From Paenibacillus plantarum (GTDB lineage Bacteria; Bacillota; Bacilli; Paenibacillales; NBRC-103111), in NCBI RefSeq assembly GCF_013141695.1, contig NZ_WHNY01000075.1, forward strand, positions 558,001-622,000: a DNA stretch of 64,000 nucleotides, read 5' to 3'. Each line of letters opens with the position of its first letter. Within the stretch, counting starts at the first letter, position 1. Positions 8,923 through 16,845 of the stretch are shown here, one piece after another. Both the position numbers and the translations under genes were made by a program. Below the pieces are notes generated by a model. The model searched no databases and was not told the DNA's origin. It saw only the letters and a list, made by a program, of their open reading frames with translations.

Positions 8923-10518
8923 ATGTCTTTTGAAAGATTAATTAGCGGAAATAAACTTCCTGTTTTGTTTATTGGATCTGGATTTAGCAGACGGTACATC
9001 GATGCACCTGATTGGGAAAGTCTGTTAATAAAAATATATGAATTCATTGGAAAGCAAAGAATAAATTTTGTTACATTGAAATCCAGGATAAAGAATACAG
9101 CTGAATATAGACAATTCGGCGATGGTGAGATAAATGCCATTATTGCAGAAAAAATTGAAAAAGAGTTTAATGATTATTTTTATGAAAGTGAGTTAGTAGA
9201 TACATATTCAGATTGGATTGAGGAAGGAGTAAATCCTTTTAGGAAATGCATTTCTACAATTGTAAATGATTTTAAAATTATAAGTGAAAAAGAAGCAGAA
9301 TTAGACGTTTTTAAAGGATTAAAAAATAAAGTAATGTCAGTAATTACAACCAATTATGATGTTTTAATAGAAACTTTATTTGCACTTCCTAAGGAAAATA
9401 CATTTATTGGTCAGCCGCAACTTTTTAGTCCAGATTCATTGGAGCTAGGAGAGTTGTATAAAATTCACGGATGCATAACTGAACCAGACAATATTGTTAT
9501 CACAACAGAAGATTACAATAATTTCAAAGAAAATGCGAAGTTATTTAGTGCTAAATTATTAACTTTAATATCAGAAAACCCTGTAGTATTTATTGGTTAT
9601 TCTATAAATGATCCGAATATACAACAAATCTTAACAGATCTAGTTAGATGCTTATCTCATAAACAAATTGAAAGTTTAAAAAACCATTTTTATTTAATTG
9701 AATATAATCAAGGTAATCAAGAATTACAAGAAAAAGAATTTTTGTTCAGAGCGAAGGCTTATAATGGCGAAGAAACCGTATTCCCTATATCAATAATAAG
9801 TACTGACAATTATGAAGAGGTTTATAAAAGGCTATCTAATTTAACACCTGCGATGAACATCAGTACAGTAAAACAAGTTAAAAGAATAGTAAGAGACATT
9901 GTTGTTCAATCGGTAGAATCTAACCAAGAAACTGATTCAGTAATGACTATACTTATGGATGATATTAGTAAGCTTTCACAAAGTGACCAAAAATTTGCAA
10001 TAGCAATAGGGAATATACGAGATATTAATAGCGCATATGGATATAATTTAAGGCCGATCGAAGATCTACTTGAGGATGTTTTATTTGATAACAAGAATTT
10101 TAATAACAAAAGACTTATTCAAGAGACGTATGAACACTCTTATTTAACTATAAATAGGATTTTACCTATCTATAAATATTCAATAGATTTATCAGAACAA
10201 GAAATAAAACAATGCCCAAAGGTTCACGAGTATTTAATAACGCATACGGAGAAAAATCATTATTTAAATAATGGGCTTATTACAAGTTTACGAAGTGTTC
10301 CTGAAGGTACCAGAATGGAGCATATGCCGGAAGATTATAGATTAATTACTTGGAGAAAGTATAATTGGATAATACGAAATTTTGAAGCCTTGCCATTAGA
10401 AGAGATAAAAACATTCCTTCAAAAAGAGTTTGCCAAATATAATGCATTTGATAGCAATCATAAGAGTTCTTTTCGTCGCTTGGTATCATTGTATGATCTA
10501 TTTATGTATAAGAAATAA
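8923..10518 (+). CDS. SIR2-like domain protein, probable NAD-consuming defence effector
   Basis: This is a 531-residue protein with an N-terminal SIR2-like (SIR2_2) fold. Visible hallmarks are FIGSGFSRRY at residues 16-25 (nucleotide-binding loop), TTNYDVLIE near 142, KIHGC near 180 (catalytic-loop histidine) and VFIGYSINDPN near 223. Related domains in ThsA, DSR and SIR2-APAZ/HerA systems hydrolyse NAD+ during phage infection. The last 200 or so residues, rich in Asn, Lys and Ile, match nothing I recognise and presumably sense the trigger. A good ribosome site (GGGAG) precedes the ATG. The gene is more AT-rich than its neighbours, which suggests separate acquisition. A palindromic terminator follows. 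No HerA, TIR or second subunit adjoins it. Confidence 0.85.
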   Translation: MSFERLISGNKLPVLFIGSGFSRRYIDAPDWESLLIKIYEFIGKQRINFVTLKSRIKNTAEYRQFGDGEINAIIAEKIEKEFNDYFYESELVDTYSDWIEEGVNPFRKCISTIVNDFKIISEKEAELDVFKGLKNKVMSVITTNYDVLIETLFALPKENTFIGQPQLFSPDSLELGELYKIHGCITEPDNIVITTEDYNNFKENAKLFSAKLLTLISENPVVFIGYSINDPNIQQILTDLVRCLSHKQIESLKNHFYLIEYNQGNQELQEKEFLFRAKAYNGEETVFPISIISTDNYEEVYKRLSNLTPAMNISTVKQVKRIVRDIVVQSVESNQETDSVMTILMDDISKLSQSDQKFAIAIGNIRDINSAYGYNLRPIEDLLEDVLFDNKNFNNKRLIQETYEHSYLTINRILPIYKYSIDLSEQEIKQCPKVHEYLITHTEKNHYLNNGLITSLRSVPEGTRMEHMPEDYRLITWRKYNWIIRNFEALPLEEIKTFLQKEFAKYNAFDSNHKSSFRRLVSLYDLFMYKK

Positions 10519-10560
10519 CCTTGCGGAGGGTTCATATTATTATATGAAGTCCACAAGGTT
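10517..10560 (+). terminator. Hairpin after SIR2 gene
   Basis: Outer arms AACCTTG (10517-10523) and CAAGGTT (10554-10560) enclose an inner pair TTCATAT/ATATGAA, starting at the SIR2 stop codon. No U-tract follows, so it may end transcription weakly or protect the 3' end. Confidence 0.45.
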
Positions 10561-10747
10561 ACTGCGTTAATAATTATTATATGCGTATTATAATAAAAAA
10601 GCTTGCACATCGTCAATGAAAACTAACAAAATCCATTGGTATGCAACAACTGTTATTTCCAGTTTGAAGGAGTATGACAGGTTGTGTTGAAATTGGATTT
10701 AATTTCACAGAGCTATTATAAAAAAATTAAACAAGGAGGATATTAAA

Positions 10748-10867
10748 ATGTTGAAATTTCTTGGTGTTATGGTGGTTTGCGCGGTATTGTCTATGTTCAT
10801 GGGTCCGTTACCTTTTGTCGTTGCGTTGTTGGCATACTTAGTAATGTGGATCGTTAAACGAAAATAA
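10748..10867 (+). CDS. Small single-pass hydrophobic protein (39 aa)
   Basis: ATG at 10748 is preceded by AAGGAGG at ideal spacing. The 39-residue product is almost entirely hydrophobic (VVCAVLSMFMGPLPFVV) and ends WIVKRK, as expected of a one- or two-helix membrane peptide with a cytoplasmic basic tail. It lies between the SIR2 gene and the repressor. It could be a small toxin, holin-like peptide or defence accessory. No family is assigned. Confidence 0.5.
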   Translation: MLKFLGVMVVCAVLSMFMGPLPFVVALLAYLVMWIVKRK

Positions 10868-11084
10868 TCGTAAAAAAACATAGCTTATTATGAGTACTTA
10901 TAAAATAAAGGGAGATGTTACATATGAAAATCAACATCAATAACTCAAATGAGGAAAAAATGAATAAATAAGTTTGGCATAACAAGGAAGTAACAAGTCC
11001 TTTACAAATATAAGTACTTTGAAAGCTTTTCGGATTCCTGAGGCAACAAGGATATATTTATCAAACAACTATTAAATATATACA
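10868..11084. other. Short intergenic stretch with a possible 15-codon ORF
   Basis: A GGGAG site precedes ATG 10924, which opens a 15-codon frame (to 10971) rich in Asn and Lys. It may be a leader peptide or chance. Nothing else stands out before the repressor terminator. Confidence 0.25.
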
Positions 11085-11110
11085 AAACGACACCAATTAT
11101 GGTGTCGTTT
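11085..11110. terminator. Intrinsic terminator at the 3' end of the repressor gene
   Basis: An 11-bp perfect stem (11085-11095 with 11100-11110) and a four-base loop carry an A-run on one side and a T-run on the other. It can stop the minus-strand repressor transcript and also rightward transcription from the cargo region. Confidence 0.7.
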
Positions 11111-11462
11111 ATTTCTTCTTATTCAAACCCTTCCTATAAGCCTCAACAGCAGCTTGCGCAGCGGCGCGAGCTATCTCCAACTCATCCTCTGTGTATTGAT
11201 CGGCTCCTCCGAAGAAAGCGCGGCCAATACTACTGTTAGTTTCATTTGAATCAACTTGATCTGATGTAACCCCTAACAAAAAATCAGAAGAAACATCAAA
11301 AAATTCAGCTATTTTTTTAATTGTATCTGGATCAGGCTTTCGGTCACCTGTCTCGTATCTTGATACTTGAATATTAGTTATTCCTAATGCGTCAGCAAGA
11401 CGCTTTTGAGAAATATCTAACTTCTCACGAAGATATTTTATTCTTGAGCCTAAAACACTCAT
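11109..11462 (-). CDS. CI-like XRE-family repressor
   Basis: The 117-residue protein has an N-terminal helix-turn-helix of the XRE/434 type: DISQKRLADALGITNIQVSRYETG at residues 16-39, then the usual DPDTIKKIAEFFDVSSDFLLG helices. A short C-terminal part contains an alanine-rich helix (RAAAQAAVEAYRKG). It has no LexA-type autoprotease domain, which fits inactivation by an ImmA-type peptidase instead. It is transcribed leftward, divergent from the Cro-like gene, across an operator cluster. A GAGGT site precedes the ATG. It most likely maintains lysogeny. Confidence 0.85.
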   Translation of the reverse strand: MSVLGSRIKYLREKLDISQKRLADALGITNIQVSRYETGDRKPDPDTIKKIAEFFDVSSDFLLGVTSDQVDSNETNSSIGRAFFGGADQYTEDELEIARAAAQAAVEAYRKGLNKKK

Positions 11463-11505
11463 TATAGTTACCTCAGTTCATTTGAGTATAAGTATATTTT
11501 ACTAC

Positions 11506-11606
11506 TTACCAATATGGTAATAAAGTTATTTGCCAAAAAGGTAACTTTTATATTGACTTTACCGATTTGGCAATGTAATATATGTGTATAGTTACCGATT
11601 TGGCAA
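11506..11606. promoter_or_regulatory. Switch operator array and early promoter
   Basis: Four copies of the 15-base palindrome TTRCCNNNNNGGYAA lie at 11506-11520, 11530-11544, 11559-11573 and 11592-11606. The third exactly fills the spacer of a rightward promoter: TTGACT at 11553-11558, 17 bases, TAATAT at 11576-11581. Repressor on this site would block RNA polymerase directly. The left pair probably controls the repressor's own promoter. A fifth copy lies within the Cro-like gene. Confidence 0.8.
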
Positions 11607-11624
11607 TAAGGAGGTGGTGACATA

Positions 11625-11882
11625 ATGCAAAGTATTGCAAAGGTTAATCTAGAAAAAATAAAAAAACTACGTAAGTTGGCGGGTTACTCATTAGAAGAAA
11701 TGTCTAAGTTCCTTGGCTATGAGAGCACTAATGGTTACTATTACCTTGAATGTGGAAGAGGAAAGATTTCAGCAGAGTCACTTGCACAAATAGCACATAT
11801 TTTAAAAGTAGATATTAAGGAACTTTTTTTTGAAATTAAAATTGCCAAAATGGCAACTTCCGAAAGTGCTTCGACTGCCTAA
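11625..11882 (+). CDS. Cro-like XRE-family regulator
   Basis: This 85-residue helix-turn-helix protein (LAGYSLEEMSKFLGY at residues 13-27) is the first gene of the rightward operon, with AAGGAGG before its ATG. It faces the CI-like gene across shared operators, the classic Cro position. Its 3' end encodes a fifth operator copy (TTGCCAAAATGGCAA, 11842-11856). That could let the regulator or the repressor throttle transcription past its own gene. The C-terminal tail is Ser/Ala-rich and probably disordered. Confidence 0.8.
   Translation: MQSIAKVNLEKIKKLRKLAGYSLEEMSKFLGYESTNGYYYLECGRGKISAESLAQIAHILKVDIKELFFEIKIAKMATSESASTA
11842..11856. promoter_or_regulatory. Fifth switch operator, inside the Cro-like gene
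   Basis: TTGCCAAAATGGCAA is a perfect palindrome around its central base and fits the operator consensus of the switch. It lies about 240 bases downstream of the array, within the coding sequence. This suggests looping or roadblock control. Confidence 0.6.
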
Positions 11883-11909
11883 TAAATAACTAGATTAGGA
11901 GGTGATCAC

Positions 11910-12116
11910 ATGGACCAACAAGTCGGATGGAGTGGAAGAAAGTACACGATTAAACGATTTTTCCAAAATAGTGTGGATTCAGCAACTAAAATTGCCCGAA
12001 AAAAAGAAACCCCAAATTGCTGCATCTGTAACAGAGAACCAGGCATTTTGGGGCTTGAGGATGGAAGAAACCTTTGTAATTCATGTGCAGCTGATATGAG
12101 CGATAGAGCTAGCTAA
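11910..12116 (+). CDS. Small zinc-ribbon-like phage protein (68 aa)
   Basis: The protein has two Cys pairs in its C-terminal half, CCIC and CNSC, spaced as in small zinc ribbons, after a basic N-terminal region. That suggests nucleic-acid or protein binding. TAGGAGGTGATCAC precedes the ATG. A second frame in the same stretch (from 11902) is a shadow. The leader and first five codons are nearly identical to those of the gene at 12837, evidence of a local duplication. Its 3' end meets the convergent gene at 12113. Confidence 0.7.
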   Translation: MDQQVGWSGRKYTIKRFFQNSVDSATKIARKKETPNCCICNREPGILGLEDGRNLCNSCAADMSDRAS

Positions 12117-12733
12117 ATTTTTTTGTAAAGATCAATAAAATGAGCAGCTTCACCCTGGAGTGTAAGAATGTTGTCTGCTTTCACTAGACCCTTAAGTAGT
12201 GAAAATTGTTTCCCTTTCTTGACATGTACTACCGAATAAGCAGCATTCTCAAAATTGAAATGCTGAGAATAAGTTGAGTTGGCTAGCAATGTACAAACTG
12301 ATGTAGTAGTCCATTTATCAAATCGTGAATCGTCATCGCGGAGGTAAAGTTTAATTAAATGAGGTTCGCCGTTAATGTAAAGGCCTAATTCTGGGTTTGC
12401 TTTAACAATGATATCTTCATATGCCCAGAATGCTTTCCCAGGCTCAAAAAAATCTATTTCGTGTTTTTTGAAAAGCTTCTTGTATTCGTCGACTGCTTTG
12501 GCATACTGGTGTTTTTTCTTATCAGTAACTGATTCAACAATGTGATCTAGATATTCAGAAGAATATCCGTTCCGATGCATTTCAACGATTCCTTCTCTTA
12601 ATTTTTTCCAGTAGTCAGTAGCAGGGCTGTACTCAGTCTGGTACTTAACATCTCTTACAACACTTAGTTTTGCAGGTCCTTGTTTAATTGTGAATTCAAT
12701 AAATTTTGACAATCCGACTTCTATTTCACTCAT
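12113..12733 (-). CDS. Hypothetical protein, minus-strand moron in early operon
   Basis: The 206-residue soluble protein starts MSEIEVGLSKFIEF, with an AAGGAAG ribosome site. A lysine-rich central helix (DKKKHQYAKAVDEYKKLFKKH) and mixed alpha/beta segments are visible. I see no catalytic motif I can name. It is the only gene transcribed leftward inside an otherwise rightward early operon and is flanked by the two copies of a duplicated leader. It would therefore be expressed in the lysogen, typical of morons with superinfection-exclusion or defence roles. That role is inference. Confidence 0.7.
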   Translation of the reverse strand: MSEIEVGLSKFIEFTIKQGPAKLSVVRDVKYQTEYSPATDYWKKLREGIVEMHRNGYSSEYLDHIVESVTDKKKHQYAKAVDEYKKLFKKHEIDFFEPGKAFWAYEDIIVKANPELGLYINGEPHLIKLYLRDDDSRFDKWTTTSVCTLLANSTYSQHFNFENAAYSVVHVKKGKQFSLLKGLVKADNILTLQGEAAHFIDLYKKI

Positions 12734-12805
12734 CTTTCACACTTCCTTTTGTTAAAAAATATTAAATCACAACAATTCCTATTCTATCATATTCTGGAAA
12801 CCCAA

Positions 12806-12817
12806 GTACATATGTTC
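12806..12817. promoter_or_regulatory. LexA/DinR-like SOS box candidate
   Basis: GTACATATGTTC matches 11 of 12 positions of GAACATATGTTC and lies 20 bases upstream of the excisionase-like gene start. Position suggests damage-inducible control. Sequence evidence only. Confidence 0.4.
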
Positions 12818-12836
12818 TTGTCGAGGAGGTGATCAA

Positions 12837-13040
12837 ATGGACCAACAAGTCGAACGCAAAACCTTAACCGTTGATGAAATCGCATCTTACCTAGGCGTTC
12901 ACCGCGATTCCGTCTATACAATGGTTCGTAAAAAAGAAATTCCACACTTCAAAGTCGGCGCTCGTATCCTATTTCGAATGGAGACAATCGAGGCTTGGAT
13001 GAAGCTGCAAGAAAGCGAGAACCATCGAATTGCTCAATAA
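12837..13040 (+). CDS. Excisionase-family helix-turn-helix protein
   Basis: The 67-residue product is a MerR/excisionase-type DNA-binding protein (HTH_17): LTVDEIASYLGVHRDSVYTMVRKKEIPHFKVGARILFR covers nearly the whole domain. Such proteins act as excisionases or local transcription factors. GAGGAGGTGATCA precedes the ATG, part of the leader shared with the gene at 11910. With no integrase visible, an excisionase role cannot be confirmed. Confidence 0.8.
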   Translation: MDQQVERKTLTVDEIASYLGVHRDSVYTMVRKKEIPHFKVGARILFRMETIEAWMKLQESENHRIAQ

Positions 13041-13180
13041 AACAATAAATGCTGACGAAGAAGGTTGTCAGCGGCTGTGGAGAGGAGAGATGAAGCGCTC
13101 ATCTGTAAGTACATCTTAATTTGCTTCATTGTCACAAATCTATAGTGGTCTTGTGCTAATTTGACACAATTATATGAGAG

Positions 13181-13690
13181 GTGGTGAGAAATATCGCAAT
13201 TGGACAAGCCATTCAAATGTTTCGAAGAGAAAAGAATTTAACTCAAGAAGAACTTGCAAATCGGATTCCAATTGATCGTACTGTACTCGCCCGAATTGAA
13301 AGCGGAGAGCGCCCATTGCCTAGTGGTTATGACACCGTTGTATCCGGTCTATCCTGGAAGCTGGCTCTCGAGATTGCTGATGAAAGGACAGGAGGTTACA
13401 TATCAAACATCCTAGAGGATGTTCCAAATCTGGATTTGCATCCAGCAGCGCTTAAAGATGTGCTGCTCAAACAACTTGCAGAAGCAGGGAAAGCATTGGA
13501 GCGACTAGCTATGGCAAAACACATTTCCCCTGAGAAACGAAGAGAAAGTGCTGAGAATGTATGGCATGAGATGAGAGTTGTCATTGAAACAGCTAATGTC
13601 ATGCAAGGTGTTTTGGAAGATGAGTTTGGCTTAGATAGGAAACGATTAATCCAAAAGCATGAGCTAGAAGTTAAAAAGTGCGATCGCTGA
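13181..13690 (+). CDS. XRE-family regulator with C-terminal helical domain
   Basis: The N-terminal XRE helix-turn-helix (EKNLTQEELANRIPIDRTVLARIESGERPLP) spans residues 18-48. About 110 residues of predicted helix follow. GTG is the only sensible start type here, with two in tandem at 13181 and 13184 and GAGAGG just upstream; the second gives better spacing. It is probably a regulator of early or replication genes. A homologous gene often stands at this point in Bacillales phages, but I cannot name it. Confidence 0.75.
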   Translation: MVRNIAIGQAIQMFRREKNLTQEELANRIPIDRTVLARIESGERPLPSGYDTVVSGLSWKLALEIADERTGGYISNILEDVPNLDLHPAALKDVLLKQLAEAGKALERLAMAKHISPEKRRESAENVWHEMRVVIETANVMQGVLEDEFGLDRKRLIQKHELEVKKCDR

Positions 13691-13704
13691 GAGGAGGTGA
13701 ACAA

Positions 13705-14001
13705 TTGCCACAGATTTTAGTATCTAAAGATGTTGGTTTCTACGCACATTTAAGTAAGTTGTATTCCTATTTAGAGGCTTTGCGGACAAACCCAGGTTAC
13801 TTCCATAAGGACGTGAGACCTGCTGCAGAGGATTGGCTTCGAGGGGCAATTGCCGCGTTGGAGAAGGAATTGTATGGAATAGAAAAAGAAGCAGCCACCG
13901 GCCAGGGTGACTACTTCAAGATTGCAGCATTTGAAAATAACATTGCTTCCAGTATACCGGCTGAGCAAATACAATTCAAGGACTCATTTTTTTGTCTATA
14001 A
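13705..14001 (+). CDS. Phage hypothetical protein (98 aa)
   Basis: I place the start at TTG 13705 because AGGAGG sits seven bases before it; an upstream in-frame ATG (13678) has none. The protein is soluble and mostly helical, beginning MPQILVSKDVGFYAHLSKLY. It lies between the XRE regulator and the AbrB-like gene in the same operon. No family is recognised. Confidence 0.6.
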   Translation: MPQILVSKDVGFYAHLSKLYSYLEALRTNPGYFHKDVRPAAEDWLRGAIAALEKELYGIEKEAATGQGDYFKIAAFENNIASSIPAEQIQFKDSFFCL

Positions 14002-14042
14002 ATCTATGAATCTACCAAATCAAACTAAGAGGAGAAACGAAC

Positions 14043-14291
14043 ATGTTAAAAGCAACTGGAATCGTAAGAAAAGTAGACGACCTAGGTCGTGTAGTAATAC
14101 CAATTGAGCTGCGGAGAACTCTTGGGGTCGAGATTAAAGATTCCATTGAGATTTTTACGAACGGCGACAGCATTGTTTTAAAGAAATATGCTCCGGGTTG
14201 CGTGCTTTGTACCAATATCGAAAACGTGAAATCAGGTCCTGGTGGAAAATTAATTTGTACGAGCTGCATCAGCCAAATTCAATCAATTTAA
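14043..14291 (+). CDS. AbrB/SpoVT-family transition-state-type regulator
   Basis: The swapped-hairpin AbrB domain is unmistakable: GIVRKVDDLGRVVIPIELRR at residues 6-25, then DSIEIF. The C-terminal part has two CxxC pairs (CVLC, CTSC), suggesting a small zinc site. Phage-borne AbrB-like proteins may modulate host transition-state genes or early phage promoters. AGAGGAG precedes the ATG. Confidence 0.9.
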   Translation: MLKATGIVRKVDDLGRVVIPIELRRTLGVEIKDSIEIFTNGDSIVLKKYAPGCVLCTNIENVKSGPGGKLICTSCISQIQSI

Positions 14292-14310
14292 AAACTAGGA
14301 GGTCATTCAA

Positions 14311-14658
14311 ATGAATAAACAAACAATTATTGCACGGTTAATGGAATTGCCGGAGCTTATTGCAAACGCTGAGATTGCGCTGATCAATGCACAAAACAAT
14401 TTAAACATTGCTCGCTCTCAGCTAACGCATAGAGAAGATGGTCTGTATCTTGGGGTGTTTGAAGATGAGGGAATGGTAATTGACGGCAAAAATGCAGAAA
14501 TTCGCAGTGCACAGCTTCGTAAGTTTTCGGCAATTGAACGAAATGAGGTAGCACGCACGGAGCATCTTACAATGGAGTCTCGCTATAAACTGGACAAGTT
14601 GAAGACGGAGCTTAAGGCGTTGCAGTCCATTGTGGATCTGCTAAAGGGGGCGGCGTAA
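14311..14658 (+). CDS. Phage hypothetical protein with helical, coiled-coil character
   Basis: This 115-residue protein is nearly all helix, with heptad-like Leu/Ile spacing at both ends and a short central loop (GLYLGVFEDEG). It directly precedes and nearly abuts the recombination-type gene at 14660. In Firmicutes phages such a small helical gene often precedes an annealing or nuclease gene, so it is probably an accessory factor of DNA metabolism. No family is assigned. Confidence 0.65.
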   Translation: MNKQTIIARLMELPELIANAEIALINAQNNLNIARSQLTHREDGLYLGVFEDEGMVIDGKNAEIRSAQLRKFSAIERNEVARTEHLTMESRYKLDKLKTELKALQSIVDLLKGAA

Positions 14659-14659
14659 T

Positions 14660-15661
14660 TTGAACGAAGTCACTGTTATTCAGCCTCAAACTTCTAGCGG
14701 ACAAGCTGGCGGCGGAGCAATCATCGATTACGAATTCGGCAGTGCAACAGATTTACGGAAGAAGTTGGCCGATATGAAGCAAAAACTAAATCTAACAAAA
14801 GAATTTTTCCGCGAGGTCATGCAAGAAGGTGTTGACTACGGGATTATTCCTGGAACAGATAAACCCACATTACTAAAACCAGGAGCGGAAGGTCTTTGTG
14901 AGTTCTATAATTTCGCTCCGACGATTGCTAGTAAGGTTGAAGATAAAAACTTCGAGACAGGTTACTACGGAGTGGATATCACGATTAGATTAATCCACCG
15001 CGGTTCTGGCTCCATCATCGGCGAAGGCGTGGGCCATGCTAATACGTTTGAAAGCCGGTACCGCTGGAGATGGGTATCGGAGAAAGATCTTCCTAAAGGT
15101 GTTGAAAAAGAAGACCTCGTTAGTAAAGAACGTACTGGTAAATATGGCAAGTATCAATCTTATCGTATGGAAAATGACGATATGCATTCCATTTGGAACA
15201 CGGTCCTAAAGATGGCTAAGAAACGTGCACTTGTGGATGCTACCCTTGCTGCGACTAGATCCAGTGGAATCTTCACACAAACTGAGCAAGAGTTGGAAGC
15301 TTATCTAGCTGGGGAGGATCCGGATGGAGAAGGGGATAACCCGACTCAATCCAAAGCTCAACAGCAAAACACCCAGAGCAAGCAGACTAGTAGTCGCAGC
15401 TCGGGTACAGGTAATTCTGGGCAATCAGGAAATGTTGTTCAGAAGAATCGAGTTTTGGATCTCATGAAAAAAGCTGCTTTAGATTGGAACTCTCTCGCAA
15501 AAGAAGCCACGATCGCTTTGAATCGTGATATTAAAAAGGTCGTATCAGATATTCAATCGGATGCAGATTGGAAGACAGTTGGAGACCATCTTGAATTCTT
15601 TATCGCAGCGAGCCAGTCAGACCAAAGAGAAATGAAATTCGATGTACCAGAAGACTTGTGA
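14660..15661 (+). CDS. Phage DNA-metabolism protein, possible recombination/annealing factor
   Basis: The 333-residue protein starts at TTG, one base after the previous stop. The N-terminal half is conserved-looking (VDYGIIPGTDKPTLLKPG, then KMAKKRALVDATLAATRSSG). A Gln/Ser/Gly-rich linker follows near residues 225-255, then a short helical C-terminal domain. This layout resembles phage proteins found next to SbcCD-like nucleases and single-strand annealing genes. An annealing or recombination role is inferred from context, not from a diagnostic motif. Confidence 0.65.
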   Translation: MNEVTVIQPQTSSGQAGGGAIIDYEFGSATDLRKKLADMKQKLNLTKEFFREVMQEGVDYGIIPGTDKPTLLKPGAEGLCEFYNFAPTIASKVEDKNFETGYYGVDITIRLIHRGSGSIIGEGVGHANTFESRYRWRWVSEKDLPKGVEKEDLVSKERTGKYGKYQSYRMENDDMHSIWNTVLKMAKKRALVDATLAATRSSGIFTQTEQELEAYLAGEDPDGEGDNPTQSKAQQQNTQSKQTSSRSSGTGNSGQSGNVVQKNRVLDLMKKAALDWNSLAKEATIALNRDIKKVVSDIQSDADWKTVGDHLEFFIAASQSDQREMKFDVPEDL

Positions 15662-15672
15662 GGTGAAATGCT

Positions 15673-16845
15673 TTGAAAATAGCTCATGTTGCAGATAGTC
15701 ACTGGGGACTCGGTTATCCGGGCCCTAACCCATATTCTCGATTTGGGGATATAACAAGAACAATGGATTGGGTCGCTGATCGGATTATTGAAGAAGGATG
15801 CGAGGTTGTACTCTTTGCCGGCGACGCGTTTAAGGATGCCAGGGTGTTCATTGATCGGGCTACGATCGAGATTGCGGCGTTTACGCAGTGGTTGCGGCGA
15901 TTAAGCAGCGCGGGGTGTAAGGTCGTTGTAATTAGTGGAACACCTTCACACGATGCGGTCTCTGCTTACGAGATCATCAAAGAAATGTCTATTCCTAAAG
16001 TTACGATCTTCACAGCACCAGGCGGTCTCGTATTAGGTACACCAGAAAATGAATTATCCATAAGCTGCCTACCTGGCATGAATCGCAGTCAGTTTGCTAC
16101 TCAAGAGGATTTTAAAGATTTATCTCCTAATGAGTTTCATCAAAAGATGACGGAATGGATCTATGAGAAGTGTTCTGAATTAGCTGCTTATAGTAAGGGG
16201 ACCAACATACTCATGTCTCATCTAACGTTTGACCTGGCTGATACAGGCTTTGAAGACGTGCTTCTGATGAACGAACCGATTCTTACCGATGAGGCTGCAC
16301 AGCTGTTCGATCTAGTCGCTCTTGGCCATATTCACCGGCCACAGCAAGCTGGGAGAAATGTCTTTTACAGTGGTGCTCCTGAACGTCATAACTTCGGAGA
16401 TGAACGGACTGCGCCAGGCTTTTGGATTCATGAATTAACAGCAAAGCAAACCTTTGCATCAACTTTTATAGGAACGCCTGCTCGCCGATTTAAAACCATT
16501 GATTGGTGCGATATGGATATTGAAGCTTGGCTGGATGGGCAAGTGGATGAGTTTGCATCCATTAAAGATGCAATCGTCCGGGTCCGGTACACCTGCAGCG
16601 AAGATCTACAGAAGCGATTCGATCGTAGGACGTTGGAAAAGTCACTGTATGATGCTGGCGCATTCTTTGTGCATGAGATTAAAGCAGACATTGAACGCTC
16701 CGATCGGGTTCGTGACGTTGAGGTGACCGAGAGTCTTGGTCCGCAAGTTGCACTAGCTAAATGGTCTGAGAACCAAGGCATTGAAACAGCGGAAATAAGC
16801 GAGCTGCAGGCACTCACTGCTGAACTACTGGAGGCGATCTCATGA
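15673..16845 (+). CDS. SbcD-like metallophosphoesterase, DNA exonuclease subunit
   Basis: Calcineurin-like phosphoesterase motifs appear in order: HVADSHWG at residues 5-12 (metal D and H), FAGDAFKD near 52, SGTPSHD near 92 in place of the usual GNHD, and ALGHIHRP near 220. The start is TTG 15673 with a GAGGTGA site. The stop overlaps the SbcC-like ATG by four bases. Together they should form an Mre11/Rad50-type nuclease that processes hairpins and ends in phage replication or recombination (T4 gp47/gp46 type). The altered third motif may change metal handling. Confidence 0.85.
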   Translation: MKIAHVADSHWGLGYPGPNPYSRFGDITRTMDWVADRIIEEGCEVVLFAGDAFKDARVFIDRATIEIAAFTQWLRRLSSAGCKVVVISGTPSHDAVSAYEIIKEMSIPKVTIFTAPGGLVLGTPENELSISCLPGMNRSQFATQEDFKDLSPNEFHQKMTEWIYEKCSELAAYSKGTNILMSHLTFDLADTGFEDVLLMNEPILTDEAAQLFDLVALGHIHRPQQAGRNVFYSGAPERHNFGDERTAPGFWIHELTAKQTFASTFIGTPARRFKTIDWCDMDIEAWLDGQVDEFASIKDAIVRVRYTCSEDLQKRFDRRTLEKSLYDAGAFFVHEIKADIERSDRVRDVEVTESLGPQVALAKWSENQGIETAEISELQALTAELLEAIS

